From the NCBI RefSeq assembly GCF_009684755.1, contig NZ_BLBC01000012.1:1-64000 (forward strand): a stretch of 64,000 nucleotides of DNA, given 5' to 3'. The DNA is from Capnocytophaga felis. GTDB lineage: Bacteria > Bacteroidota > Bacteroidia > Flavobacteriales > Flavobacteriaceae. The notes beneath the pieces were generated by a model. That model was not told the origin of the DNA. It was given only the letters and a program-made list of their open reading frames with translations, and did not search any database. This document shows positions 54,764 to 64,000 of this stretch, in pieces. Position numbers and translations under genes: made by a program. Every line of letters starts with the position of its first letter. Positions within the stretch are counted from its first letter, which is position 1.

Positions 54764-55945
54764 ATGGTAGAGACTTGGCGTTGGTACGGTCCGCAAGACC
54801 CTGTTAGTTTATCGGATATTAAACAAGCAGGAGCCACAGGAATAGTAACTGCTTTGCACCACATTCCCAATGGGGAAGTTTGGTCGGTTGAAGAAATACT
54901 AAAACGAAAAAAAGATATTGAAGATGCTGGTTTGTGTTGGCGAGTTGTGGAGAGCATTCCCGTTCACGAAAATATAAAAACACAAACCGGGAATTACAAA
55001 ACTCATATTGAGAATTACAAACAGAGCATTCGCAATTTGGCAAGTTGCGGTATAAACATTGTTTGCTATAACTTTATGCCTGTGCTTGACTGGACTCGCA
55101 CGAATCTAAATTATGAGACGGAAGACGGGTCAAAAGCACTTCGGTTTGATGCAATTGCTTTTGCTGCCTTTGATTTGTTTCTTTTAAAAAGACCCAAAGC
55201 AGAAAATGATTATCCATCAGAAAGAATTAGGAAAGCAAGGAATTATTTTGAACAACTTTCAGAAGGAGAAAAACAATCTCTGACTCAGAATATCATAGCA
55301 GGACTACCCGGAGCTGAGGAAGGTTATAAATTAGAACAATTCCAGCAAGTTCTTGATAATTATAATCATATAGATGCCGAAAAACTCAGGGAGCATTTGA
55401 TATATTTTCTTAAAGAAATTATTCCAACAGCAGAGGAAAACAACGTACTGATGTGTATCCATCCAGATGACCCTCCTTATTCTATATTGGGACTTCCGCG
55501 AGTGGTAAGCACTGAAAGTGATTATGCCTATCTGTTTGAAAAAGTTCCGAGCCGACATAATGGTATTACTTTCTGCACAGGTTCTTTGGGGGTAATTCCT
55601 GAGAACGATTTGGTAGCAATAATGCAATGTTTTGCTGACAGAGTTCATTTCATACATCTGCGAAGTACCAAACGTGATGAGCAAGGCAATTTCTATGAAG
55701 CGAATCATTTGGAAGGAGATGTAGATATGTACTCCGTTGTAAAAGAGATTCTTATCGAAGAAAAGCGGAGAAAAGAGCAAAATTATACGGATTTTAAAAT
55801 TCCAATGCGTCCCGATCACGGGCATCAAATGTTGGATGATTTAAAAAAGAAAACAAATCCAGGATATTCTGCCATAGGGCGTTTGCGAGGATTGGCAGAG
55901 TTGCGAGGATTGGCAATGGGAATTTCAAAAAGTTTACATCTATGA
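54764..55945 (+). CDS. uxuA: D-mannonate dehydratase
   Basis: 393 residues, opening [13 protein letters not shown] ([19 protein letters not shown]) with [20 protein letters not shown] and RPDHGHQM; metal ligands Cys, His and Asp are in these blocks. Dehydrates D-mannonate to 2-keto-3-deoxygluconate. Overlaps uxaC by ATGA (55942-55945), so translation is coupled. Confidence 0.95.
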   Translation: MVETWRWYGPQDPVSLSDIKQAGATGIVTALHHIPNGEVWSVEEILKRKKDIEDAGLCWRVVESIPVHENIKTQTGNYKTHIENYKQSIRNLASCGINIVCYNFMPVLDWTRTNLNYETEDGSKALRFDAIAFAAFDLFLLKRPKAENDYPSERIRKARNYFEQLSEGEKQSLTQNIIAGLPGAEEGYKLEQFQQVLDNYNHIDAEKLREHLIYFLKEIIPTAEENNVLMCIHPDDPPYSILGLPRVVSTESDYAYLFEKVPSRHNGITFCTGSLGVIPENDLVAIMQCFADRVHFIHLRSTKRDEQGNFYEANHLEGDVDMYSVVKEILIEEKRRKEQNYTDFKIPMRPDHGHQMLDDLKKKTNPGYSAIGRLRGLAELRGLAMGISKSLHL

Positions 55946-57381
55946 ATTTCAGCAATATAAATACATTCATTACTGAAGATTTTCTGTTAGAAACACCTAT
56001 AGCAAAGCACTTATACTATGATTATGCGGAAAAAATGCCAATTATAGACTATCATAATCATCTTTCGCCTTTGCAATTATCTGAAAATATTCCTTTGGAG
56101 AACATTACTCAAGCTTGGCTCTCGGGCGACCATTACAAATGGAGGGCAATGCGTGCCAATGGCATTGAAGAAAAATTTATTACAGGTAGGGCTTCGGATG
56201 CGGATAAATTTGCACAATGGGCTAAAACGGTTCCTTTTACAGTTGGAAATCCGTTATTTCATTGGACACATTTGGAACTATTGAGGTATTTCAATATCAA
56301 GGAGTTGCTACAACCCAATACAGCCAAGAAGATTTATGAATCAGCAAATGCAATGTTACAAAGCAAAACACCAATGCAGCTTTTGCAACAAAAAAACGTT
56401 GAAGTTCTTTGTACCACTGACGATCCAGTCGATGATTTGCAGTACCACCAACAAATTTCAAAAAAGTCACAACCCGTAAAAGTATATCCAGCTTTCCGTT
56501 CGGATAATCTTTTCTGCATTGAGTGTCCTAATTTTATGGAATATCTACAGAAATTATCATTAGTTGTTGAATTTGAAATAAAAGACCTGCAAGATTTTCA
56601 AAAAGCAATTGACAGAAGAATTGATTTTTTCGCAGAAAATGGTTGTTGTTTGTCCGATTTTGGTTTGGGAGGAGCCTTCTTGATGGAGGATTTTATCGAA
56701 GAAGAAATTTCTATCATTTTTCAGAAAAGAAGAAATGAACAAAAACTTTCCGAACAGGAAATTCATAAGTATAAAAGTTTTCTCTTTATGTACTTAGGTA
56801 AGAAATATTACGAAAAAAATTGGGTACAACAATATCATTTGGGTGCTGTTAGAAATAACAATCAGAGATTGTTAAGGGAAATTGGGGCTGATGTGGGGTG
56901 TGATTCGGTGGGGGATTTCAATTACGCTTGTTTTATGTCAGCTTTATTCGGGAGGTTGGATGCCGAAAACAAATTGACAAAAACCATTACTTACAATTTG
57001 AATTCGTCACACAATGAAGTGTTTGCAACAATGATGGGGAATTTTAATGCAAATAGTACACCGAGTAAAATGCAATGGGGGGCAGCTTGGTGGTATCTTG
57101 ATCAAAAAGAAGGCATTACAAAGCAATTAAGCACTTTGGCTCATATGGGATTATTAAGTCATTTTGTAGGAATGATAACCGATAGCCGGAGTTTACTCTC
57201 TTTCCCAAGGCACGAATATTTCAGAAGGATTTTGTGTAACTTTTTGGGAAATTTAATATCCCGAGGCGAGTTGCCCAATGACCTTAATTTTTTCGGGAAA
57301 ACAGTGGAAAATATATGTTATCATAACGCGAAAAAATACTTTGGGTTTGAAAATGAGCAAGAACCAACGAAAAATATATAG
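55942..57381 (+). CDS. uxaC: glucuronate isomerase
   Basis: 479 residues of the uronate isomerase family. Metal-binding HxH in [10 protein letters not shown], then [21 protein letters not shown], and late [22 protein letters not shown] (in two parts). Converts D-glucuronate to D-fructuronate (and galacturonate to tagaturonate). Its 3' end overlaps the TRAP-binding-protein gene by 29 nt. Confidence 0.95.
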   Translation: MNFSNINTFITEDFLLETPIAKHLYYDYAEKMPIIDYHNHLSPLQLSENIPLENITQAWLSGDHYKWRAMRANGIEEKFITGRASDADKFAQWAKTVPFTVGNPLFHWTHLELLRYFNIKELLQPNTAKKIYESANAMLQSKTPMQLLQQKNVEVLCTTDDPVDDLQYHQQISKKSQPVKVYPAFRSDNLFCIECPNFMEYLQKLSLVVEFEIKDLQDFQKAIDRRIDFFAENGCCLSDFGLGGAFLMEDFIEEEISIIFQKRRNEQKLSEQEIHKYKSFLFMYLGKKYYEKNWVQQYHLGAVRNNNQRLLREIGADVGCDSVGDFNYACFMSALFGRLDAENKLTKTITYNLNSSHNEVFATMMGNFNANSTPSKMQWGAAWWYLDQKEGITKQLSTLAHMGLLSHFVGMITDSRSLLSFPRHEYFRRILCNFLGNLISRGELPNDLNFFGKTVENICYHNAKKYFGFENEQEPTKNI

Positions 57382-58342
57382 CATATTGGTAGGGATTCTT
57401 CTTCTTCTGATGATTGCTTGTGAAAGAGAGACCGAAGTGAAAGTTTTAACTTTTGCTCACAATCTGCCCACATCACATCCCGTTCATAAAGGTGTGGAAG
57501 CATTTAAAACACATCTGGAAACTCTATCGGGTGGAAAAATGTCTATTAATATCTATGCTAACGGAAATTTGGGAACAGAAAGAGAGGTGTTGGAATTGCT
57601 TCAAATAGGGAGCGTTTCGATGACCAAGGTGAGTGCCTCGGCAATGTCCAATTTTGTTCCGGAATATCTCGTGTTGGGAATTCCTTATTTGTTTAGAGAT
57701 AAAGAACATTTTTTCAGTGTTTTGGAGGGAAAAATAGGTGAGAAATTATTGGAAAAAGGAGAATATGTATGGTTACGAGGTTTGTGTTTTTACGATGCGG
57801 GAAGCCGTAGCTTTTATACTAAAAAGAAACCTGTTAAAAAACCAAGTGACCTTGAGGGGTTAAAAATCAGGGTGATGGGAGATAGAATTTCAGTGTCATT
57901 AGTGCAATCTTTGGGGGCGGCTCCTACCCCGATGGCTTTCGGTGAACTTTACACGGCTCTGCAACAAGGAGTTGTTGATGGTGCTGAAAATAATGCCCCG
58001 TCATTTGTTACTTCAATGCATTTTGAAGTGTGTAAGTATTATTGTTTGGACGAACATAATTACTTGCCTGATGTGGTTCTGATAGGGACAAAGACGTTGG
58101 AGAAACTCACATCTCAAGAACAAAAATGGGTTTTTGAAGCAGCGAAGTTGTCAGCTCAGCAACAAAAGAAGTTTTGGGAAGAAGCTGAAATTGAAAGTAT
58201 GGAAATTCTAAAAGCATCGGGAGTGGAATTTTTCTTTCCAAATAAGGATTTATTTCGTGCAAAAACAGAATTTTTTAAAACGGATTTCTTCAAAGATGAA
58301 AAAAGATTGAAAATTATTGAAGAAATTGAACAGTCAAAATAA
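57353..58342 (+). CDS. dctP: TRAP transporter substrate-binding lipoprotein (DctP family)
   Basis: 329 residues from ATG 57353, chosen because it begins a lipoprotein signal (LLLLMIAC, Cys23); an earlier in-frame codon at 57278 would spoil it. DctP features: AHNLPTSHPVHKGVEAF, LQIGSVSMTKVS, LKIRVMGDRISVSLVQSLGAAPTPM (in parts) with the conserved Arg for carboxylate binding, and QGVVDGAENNAPSF. Binds an organic acid, here most likely glucuronate, in the periplasm and passes it to DctQM. A lipid anchor is known for some Bacteroidetes members. Confidence 0.88.
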   Translation: MSKNQRKIYSILVGILLLLMIACERETEVKVLTFAHNLPTSHPVHKGVEAFKTHLETLSGGKMSINIYANGNLGTEREVLELLQIGSVSMTKVSASAMSNFVPEYLVLGIPYLFRDKEHFFSVLEGKIGEKLLEKGEYVWLRGLCFYDAGSRSFYTKKKPVKKPSDLEGLKIRVMGDRISVSLVQSLGAAPTPMAFGELYTALQQGVVDGAENNAPSFVTSMHFEVCKYYCLDEHNYLPDVVLIGTKTLEKLTSQEQKWVFEAAKLSAQQQKKFWEEAEIESMEILKASGVEFFFPNKDLFRAKTEFFKTDFFKDEKRLKIIEEIEQSK

Positions 58343-58343
58343 A

Positions 58344-58847
58344 ATGATTATGGAAAAATTGTACAAAACAATAAACCATTTTTTAGAAATACTATTAGTG
58401 TTTCTGTTCGTTGTTTTGGTTGCAGATGTGTTGTGGCAAGTTTTCTCTCGGTACAGTGTTGGCAAATCTCAGGCTTTTACGGAAGAATTGGCTCGGTACC
58501 TTTTAGTTTGGCTTGCAATTCTTGGTACAGCTTACGTGCGAAGTTATAAAGGAGAAATGGCGATTGATTACTTCTTTAATAAATTGAGTGATACGAAAAA
58601 ACGAGTGATGAATTTCTTGATTGAAATAACGATTTTATTATTTGCTTTGATAATTATGGTTGTTGGAGGGAGTAATTTGATGTATATCACCTTGAAATTA
58701 GGGCAAGTATCTGCTACATTGAATATCCCTATCGGGTACATTTACAGCGTAGTACCATTGAGCGGACTTATCATAATTTTCTATTGTGTGTATCATCTTA
58801 GGAGTCTATATAAAGAAGGTAAGCAAGAAAATTTAAAATCTTTTTGA
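58344..58847 (+). CDS. dctQ: TRAP transporter small membrane subunit (DctQ family)
   Basis: 167 residues from ATG 58344, one base after the dctP stop (MIMEKLYKT; ATG 58350 also possible). Four transmembrane helices, with WQVFSRYSVGKSQAFTEELARYLLVWLAILG in pieces between helices 1 and 2, the family signature. Stabilises and assists DctM. Confidence 0.88.
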   Translation: MIMEKLYKTINHFLEILLVFLFVVLVADVLWQVFSRYSVGKSQAFTEELARYLLVWLAILGTAYVRSYKGEMAIDYFFNKLSDTKKRVMNFLIEITILLFALIIMVVGGSNLMYITLKLGQVSATLNIPIGYIYSVVPLSGLIIIFYCVYHLRSLYKEGKQENLKSF

Positions 58848-58866
58848 GATAAAAACGTATTGATTT

Positions 58867-60177
58867 ATGGAATTGCTTGGAATTGTTTTTCTTTTTGTAG
58901 TACTTTTCATTTTACTGTTTTTGAAAATACCAGTGGCGTACAGTGTAGGAATCGCTACGACACTCACTATGTTGCTTCATCTTCCGTTTTTGCCATCGGT
59001 TACTACTGTGATGCAACGGATGACTACAGGGGTGGATAGTTTTGCTCTTTTAGCAATTCCTTTTTTTATTCTCGCTGGTGATATTATGAATCAGGGAGGG
59101 ATAGCTAATAGGTTGATTGACTTTTCAAAATCATTAGTAGGGAGTTTTCCCGGAGGATTGCTGTACGTCAATATTCTGTCGGCAATGTTTTTCGGAGCAG
59201 TATCAGGTTCGGCAGTGGCTTCTGCTTCTGCCATCGGAGGAATTTTAAATCATCGAATGGAACAGGAAGGATATAAAAAAACATTTAGTGCTTCAGTAAA
59301 CATAACGGCTTCAACTGTGGGGCTTATTATTCCGCCTAGCAATGTTCTTATTGTGTTTGCCTTGGCGAGTGGCGGAGCTGCTTCTATTGAAGCTCTTTTT
59401 TTGGCTGGGTATGTTCCGGGCATATTATTAGGAATGGGATTGATGCTAGTGGCGGGTTATTTTGCTGTGAAAAACAAATTTCCAAGTGGAGAAACTGTTA
59501 GCTTTAGGAGGTTGTTTAGAACATTTTCTCGTTCATTTTTAAGTCTTTTGCTAATTATTATTGTGGTTGGGGGTATCGTTATGGGGGTTTTTACTGCAAC
59601 CGAAGGGGCTGTTATAGCAGTTGTGTACGCCTTGTTGTTGAGTTTTTTTTATAGGCAAATTCGACTGAAGGATTTACCAAAAATTATTCTTTCGAGTGCG
59701 AGAACCACTGCAATTGTAATGTTTTTGATTTGTACGTCAATGGCGTTATCGTGGTTGTTTGCTTTTAACAACGTTCCTGAACTGATTTCAGAACATTTGC
59801 TTGGAGATATCAACAATCCGATAATGATTTTGTTAATTATCAATATTATTTTGCTCATTGTAGGAATATTTATGGATATAACTCCTGCGATTTTGATTTT
59901 TACACCTATTTTCTTGCCGATTGTAACCTCTTTTGGGGTTCATCCGGTTCATTTTGGGATTGTGATGGTGCTTAATCTGTGTATTGGGCTGTGTACTCCT
60001 CCTGTAGGAACGCTTCTTTTTGTAGGAAGTGGGGTGGCTCGTGTTGAAATGACCAAGGTAATCAGACCTTTGCTACCCTTTTTGGCAGTGATGATAGCCG
60101 TTTTATTTATTGTAACCTATATTCCAGAACTGGCGATGTACTTGCCAAAACTTTTTGGAGTTATAAAATTAGTTTGA
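58867..60177 (+). CDS. dctM: TRAP transporter large permease (DctM family)
   Basis: 436 residues, about 12 membrane helices. Signature blocks: AIPFFILAGDIMNQGGIA, FFGAVSGSAVASASAIGGI, LIIPPSNVLIVFA, MDITPAILIFTPIFLPI and GLCTPPVGTLLFV. Ion-driven import of the acid delivered by DctP. 19 nt after dctQ. Confidence 0.93.
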   Translation: MELLGIVFLFVVLFILLFLKIPVAYSVGIATTLTMLLHLPFLPSVTTVMQRMTTGVDSFALLAIPFFILAGDIMNQGGIANRLIDFSKSLVGSFPGGLLYVNILSAMFFGAVSGSAVASASAIGGILNHRMEQEGYKKTFSASVNITASTVGLIIPPSNVLIVFALASGGAASIEALFLAGYVPGILLGMGLMLVAGYFAVKNKFPSGETVSFRRLFRTFSRSFLSLLLIIIVVGGIVMGVFTATEGAVIAVVYALLLSFFYRQIRLKDLPKIILSSARTTAIVMFLICTSMALSWLFAFNNVPELISEHLLGDINNPIMILLIINIILLIVGIFMDITPAILIFTPIFLPIVTSFGVHPVHFGIVMVLNLCIGLCTPPVGTLLFVGSGVARVEMTKVIRPLLPFLAVMIAVLFIVTYIPELAMYLPKLFGVIKLV

Positions 60178-60198
60178 CAATTGTAAACTTACATAAAA

Positions 60199-61245
60199 AT
60201 GAAAAAAGTAATCACATTCGGAGAAATAATGCTAAGGCTTTCTCCACAAGGATTTTTGAGATTTTCTCAGGCGAATAGCTTTGACGTGGTGTACGGAGGA
60301 GGTGAATCCAACGTATCTGTGTCACTGGCAAATTATGGCATTCCTGTTGATTTTGTGACCCGACTTCCTTTGAATGATATCGGGCAGTGTGCTATGATGG
60401 AAATGAGAAAACGAGGCGTAGGAGTAGATAAGATTATTTGGGGAGGCGATCGTCTGGGAATTTATTTTTTAGAAACAGGAGCCGTTTCAAGAGGGTCTAA
60501 AGTAGTCTATGACAGGGCTTATTCATCAATGGCGACTATACAACCCGGAATGATTGATTGGGATACTGTTTTTCAAGGGGCGAGTTGGTTTCATTGGACG
60601 GGGATTACACCTGCCATTTCACAGGGAGCTGCAAGGGCTTGTTTGGAAGCGGTAAAAGTGGCTGCTAAGAAAGGAATTACCATTTCAACCGACCTTAATT
60701 ATCGGGCAAAACTATGGAAATATTGTGATGATGGGCAACGTAAAGCCATTATGACAGAACTTACATCTTATTGTGATATCATCTTAGGAAATGAGGAAGA
60801 TGCCGAGATGCATTTTGGTATTAAGCCTCAGGGAATAAACGTACAAACAGAAGGACATAATGTGAAAGCAGGAGCCTTTCTGTCTGTGTGCCAACAAATG
60901 ATGCAGAAATTCCCTAAAGCTCAGAAAGTTATAACAACTTTGCGAGGCTCTTTATCTGCATCACACAACACGTGGACAGGAGTTTTATATGATGGTGAAA
61001 AAATGTATGAGAGCCGTCAGTATCAAATTACACATATTGTTGACCGTGTGGGAGGAGGTGATTCTTTTATGGGAGGTTTGATTTACGGTCTTCTCACGTA
61101 TCCTGACAATAACCAGAAGGCGTTGGATTTTGCCGTAGCGGCTTCTTGTCTGAAACACACCATAAAAGGTGATGCCAATCTGGTAACCGTAGCAGAGGTA
61201 GAAAAATTAATGGGAGGTGATGCTTCCGGAAGAGTTGTACGTTAA
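60199..61245 (+). CDS. kdgK: 2-keto-3-deoxygluconate kinase (PfkB family)
   Basis: 348 residues. Ribokinase fold: FGEIMLRLSPQGFLRF at the start, VVYGGGESNVSVSLA, TDLNYRAKLW, and the anion hole/catalytic VDRVGGGDSFMGGLIYGL with Asp as base. Phosphorylates KDG to KDPG with ATP. Position between dctM and the aldolase fits. Confidence 0.92.
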   Translation: MKKVITFGEIMLRLSPQGFLRFSQANSFDVVYGGGESNVSVSLANYGIPVDFVTRLPLNDIGQCAMMEMRKRGVGVDKIIWGGDRLGIYFLETGAVSRGSKVVYDRAYSSMATIQPGMIDWDTVFQGASWFHWTGITPAISQGAARACLEAVKVAAKKGITISTDLNYRAKLWKYCDDGQRKAIMTELTSYCDIILGNEEDAEMHFGIKPQGINVQTEGHNVKAGAFLSVCQQMMQKFPKAQKVITTLRGSLSASHNTWTGVLYDGEKMYESRQYQITHIVDRVGGGDSFMGGLIYGLLTYPDNNQKALDFAVAASCLKHTIKGDANLVTVAEVEKLMGGDASGRVVR

Positions 61246-61257
61246 AAGCAAAAAGTT

Positions 61258-61941
61258 ATGGCACGATTCTCAAGAATAGAAGTAGCAAATGTGATGCAAC
61301 AAACGGGGCTTGTTCCTTTGTTTTTTAGCGATGATATTGATAAAAGCAAAAAAATAATCAGAGCTTGTTATGATGGTGGAGCCAGATTATTGGAGTTTAC
61401 CGCCAGAGGCGATTTTGCTCACGAAATATTTTCTGAATTGATAAAGTACACAATAAAAGAAATGCCACAGATGATTATGGGAGTAGGTTCGGTGGTTGAT
61501 GCTGCTCAGGCGAGTCTGTATATGTCATTAGGTGCAAATTTTGTAGTTACTCCTGTACTACGTGAGGATATTGCCCTGATTTGCAATAGACGAAAAATTC
61601 TTTGGTCGGCAGGGTGTGGTTCTTTGCAAGAAATTGCCAGAGCCGAAGAGTTGGGCTGTGAAATTGTAAAATTGTTCCCTGGAGGCACTTACGGTCCGTC
61701 TTTTGTGAAGGCTATAAAAGGTCCTCAACCTTGGACAAGTCTTATGCCTACTGGAGGTGTTTCTCCCGAAAAGGAAAATCTAAAAGCGTGGTTTGAAGCT
61801 GGTGTGGCTTGTGTTGGTATGGGCTCTAAACTAATTTCAAAGGAAATTATTCAGAATGAAGATTATGAAAAACTACAAAGGCTGACGGAAAATACCATTG
61901 ACATAATAAAAGAAGTAAAACAGAAGAAACTCAGAGCTTAA
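61258..61941 (+). CDS. eda: 2-keto-3-deoxy-6-phosphogluconate aldolase
   Basis: 227 residues of the KDPG/KHG aldolase family. Schiff-base Lys in EIVKLFPG, phosphate-binding LMPTGGVSPEKENLKAWFEAG, and TPVL at the C-end of a barrel strand. Splits KDPG to pyruvate and glyceraldehyde-3-phosphate, closing the glucuronate pathway. Last gene of the operon; no clear terminator follows. Confidence 0.92.
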   Translation: MARFSRIEVANVMQQTGLVPLFFSDDIDKSKKIIRACYDGGARLLEFTARGDFAHEIFSELIKYTIKEMPQMIMGVGSVVDAAQASLYMSLGANFVVTPVLREDIALICNRRKILWSAGCGSLQEIARAEELGCEIVKLFPGGTYGPSFVKAIKGPQPWTSLMPTGGVSPEKENLKAWFEAGVACVGMGSKLISKEIIQNEDYEKLQRLTENTIDIIKEVKQKKLRA

Positions 61942-61990
61942 TTTGCTTTTTTAAGATTAATGTTTTGTTAATAAGCAGTTTAAATGTGAG

Positions 61991-62022
61991 TTGATAAAGT
62001 GATTCATTTTTTTGTATTTTTG
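61991..62022 (+). promoter_or_regulatory. promoter of trmB
   Basis: TTG 61991-61993, 21-nt spacer, TATTTTTG 62015-62022, 16 nt before the GTG start at 62038. Confidence 0.65.
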
Positions 62023-62037
62023 CCCAAAATTTAAACT

Positions 62038-62709
62038 GTGGGAAGTAAAAATAAATTAAAACGATTCAAAGAAAACGAAACTTTTGCAAACGTATTGCAA
62101 CCTAAACGCGACGAGTTATTATCTGAACAGTTCTCTTTCAAAGGTAAGTGGCATTCCGATTATTTTAAGAATAACAACCCTATTGTGTTGGAATTGGGAT
62201 GTGGAAAAGGCGAATACTCTGTGGGATTAGCAAAGAAATATCCAAACAAAAATTTCATAGGAATTGACATAAAGGGGGCACGGTTTTGGCGTGGTGCGAA
62301 AACTGCCATTGAAGAAAACATCAACAATGTGGCATTTTTACGTACTCAAATTGAGCTTATTGAACATTGTTTTGTAAAAGGAGAGGTTAGTGAAATTTGG
62401 ATTACATTCCCTGATCCACAAATAAAATACAAACGCACGAAACATCGGTTAACTAATGCAGAATTTTTGAGTCGATATAAAAATATTCTTGCTGCTGACG
62501 GATGCATACACTTGAAAACAGATAGCGAGTTTATGCACGGCTACACACTTGGGCTGTTGCACGGGTTGGGGCATAAAGTACTGTATGCCAACCATAATAT
62601 TTATAATAGTGACGGTGTTCCTTCTGAAGTGACTGAAATTCAAACTTTCTATGAGAAATTTTATTTGGAACAGAATAAGCCAATAACCTACATTAAATTT
62701 CAAATTTAG
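62038..62709 (+). CDS. trmB: tRNA (guanine-N7-)-methyltransferase
   Basis: 223 residues with GTG start. SAM-binding LELGCGKGEYSVGLAKKYP, then FIGIDIKGARFWRG, and the family motif IWITFPDPQIKYKRTKHRLT in two parts. Methylates G46 of tRNA. Own promoter; unrelated to the sugar operon. Confidence 0.95.
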   Translation: MGSKNKLKRFKENETFANVLQPKRDELLSEQFSFKGKWHSDYFKNNNPIVLELGCGKGEYSVGLAKKYPNKNFIGIDIKGARFWRGAKTAIEENINNVAFLRTQIELIEHCFVKGEVSEIWITFPDPQIKYKRTKHRLTNAEFLSRYKNILAADGCIHLKTDSEFMHGYTLGLLHGLGHKVLYANHNIYNSDGVPSEVTEIQTFYEKFYLEQNKPITYIKFQI

Positions 62710-62951
62710 AAAAACTGTTTATTTTGTAAGTTGCTGATTTACATTTATTTGAATTTAAAATATTGATTTTAAAAAATTCTTTTTATAATTTTTCTTTTTT
62801 AAATAAATTTTTTGAATCTCTTGCTTATGTGTTAAATAGGTGAGGTGGCTTGTTATGATTTAACTTTTTTGTTGCTAAAAGATTGGTTTTGATGGGTTTT
62901 TGATGAATTTTGTTTATTTTTTTGTGATTTTATTATTTCATAAAATAGTAG

Positions 62952-62959
62952 TAATTTTG
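62952..62959 (+). promoter_or_regulatory. possible -7 box of the YD-like repeat gene
   Basis: TAATTTTG, exact TAnnTTTG, 45 nt before ATG 63004; no TTG at the usual distance. The rest of the interval 62710-63003 is AT-rich with nothing else recognised. Confidence 0.45.
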
Positions 62960-63003
62960 TTTCAGAGATAAGATTAGTGCAAATAATTTAAAATTACTAC
63001 AAG

Positions 63004-63870
63004 ATGAGAGGGAAAATATTACTACTTGGGGTGTTGTCGTGTTTTGTATTATGTGTTGGATATGCACAAGTTGGCACTCCTGAAAAGCCATTGAGCAGAT
63101 TGGAAGATTATCAGTTGAGAGGGAAGGTGAATACTTACAAATTAACGCCTTATCACGTGCTTGATTCTTTTGGAATTATAAAGAAAACAGGAAAACCCGG
63201 GTTTTGGAAAGGGGATATCCTTTCTACGTTTGATGACAGAGGCTACAAAGTTGAAAGCAATATGTACAACAAACACGGAAATCTTCAAAATAAGATTATA
63301 TACAAGTATGACGATAAAAATAAGCGTCTTTCCCGTGATGTTTATGGCGAACGTGGCTACATCAAGAATAAGTATGTTTATATATATGATGAGAAAGGGC
63401 ATAAAATAGCTTATCATTGTTATAATCCCAGAGGCGAGTTGGTAGAGTCTTGGATTTATAATAATGACGAAAGAGGACGTGAAACAGAGGTGATTTATCA
63501 AGTTCCAAAGAGTTCTTCAGAAACTCGTAAATTTCTCTACAAGTATGATAAATCAGGGAATGTGGAAGAACTTTCCCAATATTCAAAAGAAGATGTACCT
63601 GAAGTTACTTGGAAGTATGTTTACGACAGAAAAGGTTTGGTAACAGAATTGTACACATACAAAGAGGATAAGCTTTTCAGAAAGAGGGTAACCAAATACG
63701 ATGCTTATGGCAATCCGTTGAAAATGAAAGAGTATGATAGTGATGGACGTTTTATAGAAGAAACAGATTATGAATACGAATTTGATTCTCACGGAAATTG
63801 GGTGCAACGCATTGATTATGTGAATAGTTTTCCGAGAATTATGTACGAGAGAGAGATAACGTATTACTAA
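63004..63870 (+). CDS. secreted protein with YD-like beta repeats
   Basis: 288 residues with a Sec signal peptide (CVGYAQ). From about residue 70 onward it consists of about eight repeats of roughly 22-25 residues of the form KYDDKNKRLSRDVYGERG, IYDEKGHKIAYHCYNPRG, KYDKSGNVEELSQYSKED, KYDAYGNPLKMKEYDSDG, i.e. the YD/RHS-like strand-turn-strand unit. It lacks the RHS core-toxin architecture and is too short for it. Function unknown; resembles small YD-like proteins common in Bacteroidetes. Periplasmic or surface. Confidence 0.7.
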   Translation: MRGKILLLGVLSCFVLCVGYAQVGTPEKPLSRLEDYQLRGKVNTYKLTPYHVLDSFGIIKKTGKPGFWKGDILSTFDDRGYKVESNMYNKHGNLQNKIIYKYDDKNKRLSRDVYGERGYIKNKYVYIYDEKGHKIAYHCYNPRGELVESWIYNNDERGRETEVIYQVPKSSSETRKFLYKYDKSGNVEELSQYSKEDVPEVTWKYVYDRKGLVTELYTYKEDKLFRKRVTKYDAYGNPLKMKEYDSDGRFIEETDYEYEFDSHGNWVQRIDYVNSFPRIMYEREITYY

Positions 63871-63881
63871 AATTGATTATT

Positions 63882-63938
63882 AAAAACTTGATAATAACGA
63901 AGCCGCCTTTCGGGTGGCTTCGTTATTATCGAGTTTTC
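63882..63938. terminator. long bidirectional terminator hairpin
   Basis: ACTTGATAATAACGAAGCC pairs with GGCTTCGTTATTATCGAGT (one T-G pair), with AAAA/TTTT continuing the stem; loop about 11 nt. It separates two convergent genes and overlaps the uvrA stop codon region. Confidence 0.8.
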
Positions 63939-64000
63939 AGGATTGCATCACTTTTTTTAAATATATGCCTGTGTAGCTATCTGTATTTCGGGCGATTTCT
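63937..64000 (-). CDS. uvrA: C-terminal end of excinuclease ABC subunit A (partial)
   Basis: Only 20 codons and the TGA stop (63937-63939) are in the window; the gene continues past its right edge. The tail reads EIARNTDSYTGIYLKKVMQS, which fits the UvrA C-terminus, where a pEEVA-like segment is followed by S-(Y/H)-T-G-x-(Y/F)-L-K. UvrA recognises damaged DNA in nucleotide excision repair. The call rests on this short tail alone. Confidence 0.6.
   Translation of the reverse strand, partial: EIARNTDSYTGIYLKKVMQS

Noticed and set aside
63004..63870. RHS toxin from the YD-like repeats
   Set aside because: Only 288 residues, no RHS core ending, no variable C-terminal toxin and no immunity gene behind it.

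Overview
The window looks like the chromosome of a member of the Flavobacteriaceae, most probably a Capnocytophaga (genus is an inference). The evidence is AT-rich DNA, Bacteroidetes-type promoters (TTG, about 19 nt, TAnnTTTG), a gliding/type IX secretion (T9SS) style SprB-repeat protein with a C-terminal sorting domain, a fused hpt-adk gene, an acpP-fabF-rnc cluster and a hybrid two-component regulator guarding a sugar-utilisation locus.

Region 1 (1-14.8 kb, minus strand) is a secreted polymorphic-toxin locus. In transcription order it holds a PKD-repeat lipoprotein, a large outer-membrane beta-barrel with eleven 7-residue charged repeats, an FN3 protein, (a small lipoprotein on the other strand), a SprB-repeat protein with a T9SS sorting domain, and a 1220-residue FN3 protein ending in a putative XOO_2897-like nucleic-acid deaminase. 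A probable immunity gene overlaps the toxin stop codon. It is followed by an orphan toxin-like cassette with no normal start, and a second small, probable immunity gene.

Region 2 (15-21 kb) is a degenerating mobilizable element: a class II Fic protein at one edge, then a MobC-like membrane protein, a MobB-type relaxase, a MobA-like accessory protein, a VapE-type ATPase with an altered P-loop, an excisionase-like HTH protein and an unknown membrane protein, ending beside tRNA-Met(CAU). No integrase was seen.

Region 3 (21-35.5 kb) is mostly housekeeping: YheT-like hydrolase, GH20 hexosaminidase, PhnA/YjdM, SCO-family copper protein, polysaccharide flippase, hpt-adk fusion, obgE, sugar MFS transporter, rnc, fabF, acpP, hflX and tRNA-Asp, then a wrecked IS1595/ISXO2-type transposase.

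Region 4 (36-62 kb) is a glucuronate-glycan utilisation locus. It has a GH2 glycosidase; a TonB-dependent receptor followed by two beta-helix lipoproteins in the place where a SusD would be expected; a purple-acid-phosphatase-like enzyme and a GH36-like glycosidase; an HTCS regulator; a DsbA-like protein; and one long operon for complete catabolism of glucuronate (uxuB-type SDR, uxuA, uxaC, TRAP transporter dctPQM, kdgK, KDPG aldolase). Three promoters in this region (before GH2, before the TonB receptor and before the uxu operon) share the same unusual layout: GTAAC-N16-GTAAC (21-bp period), then a TAnnTTTG-like TAnnTTAGC box at an identical distance. This is the best candidate for an undescribed regulatory system here, presumably the operator of the adjacent HTCS.

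The right end holds trmB, a secreted protein with YD-like repeats, and the last codons of uvrA on the minus strand.
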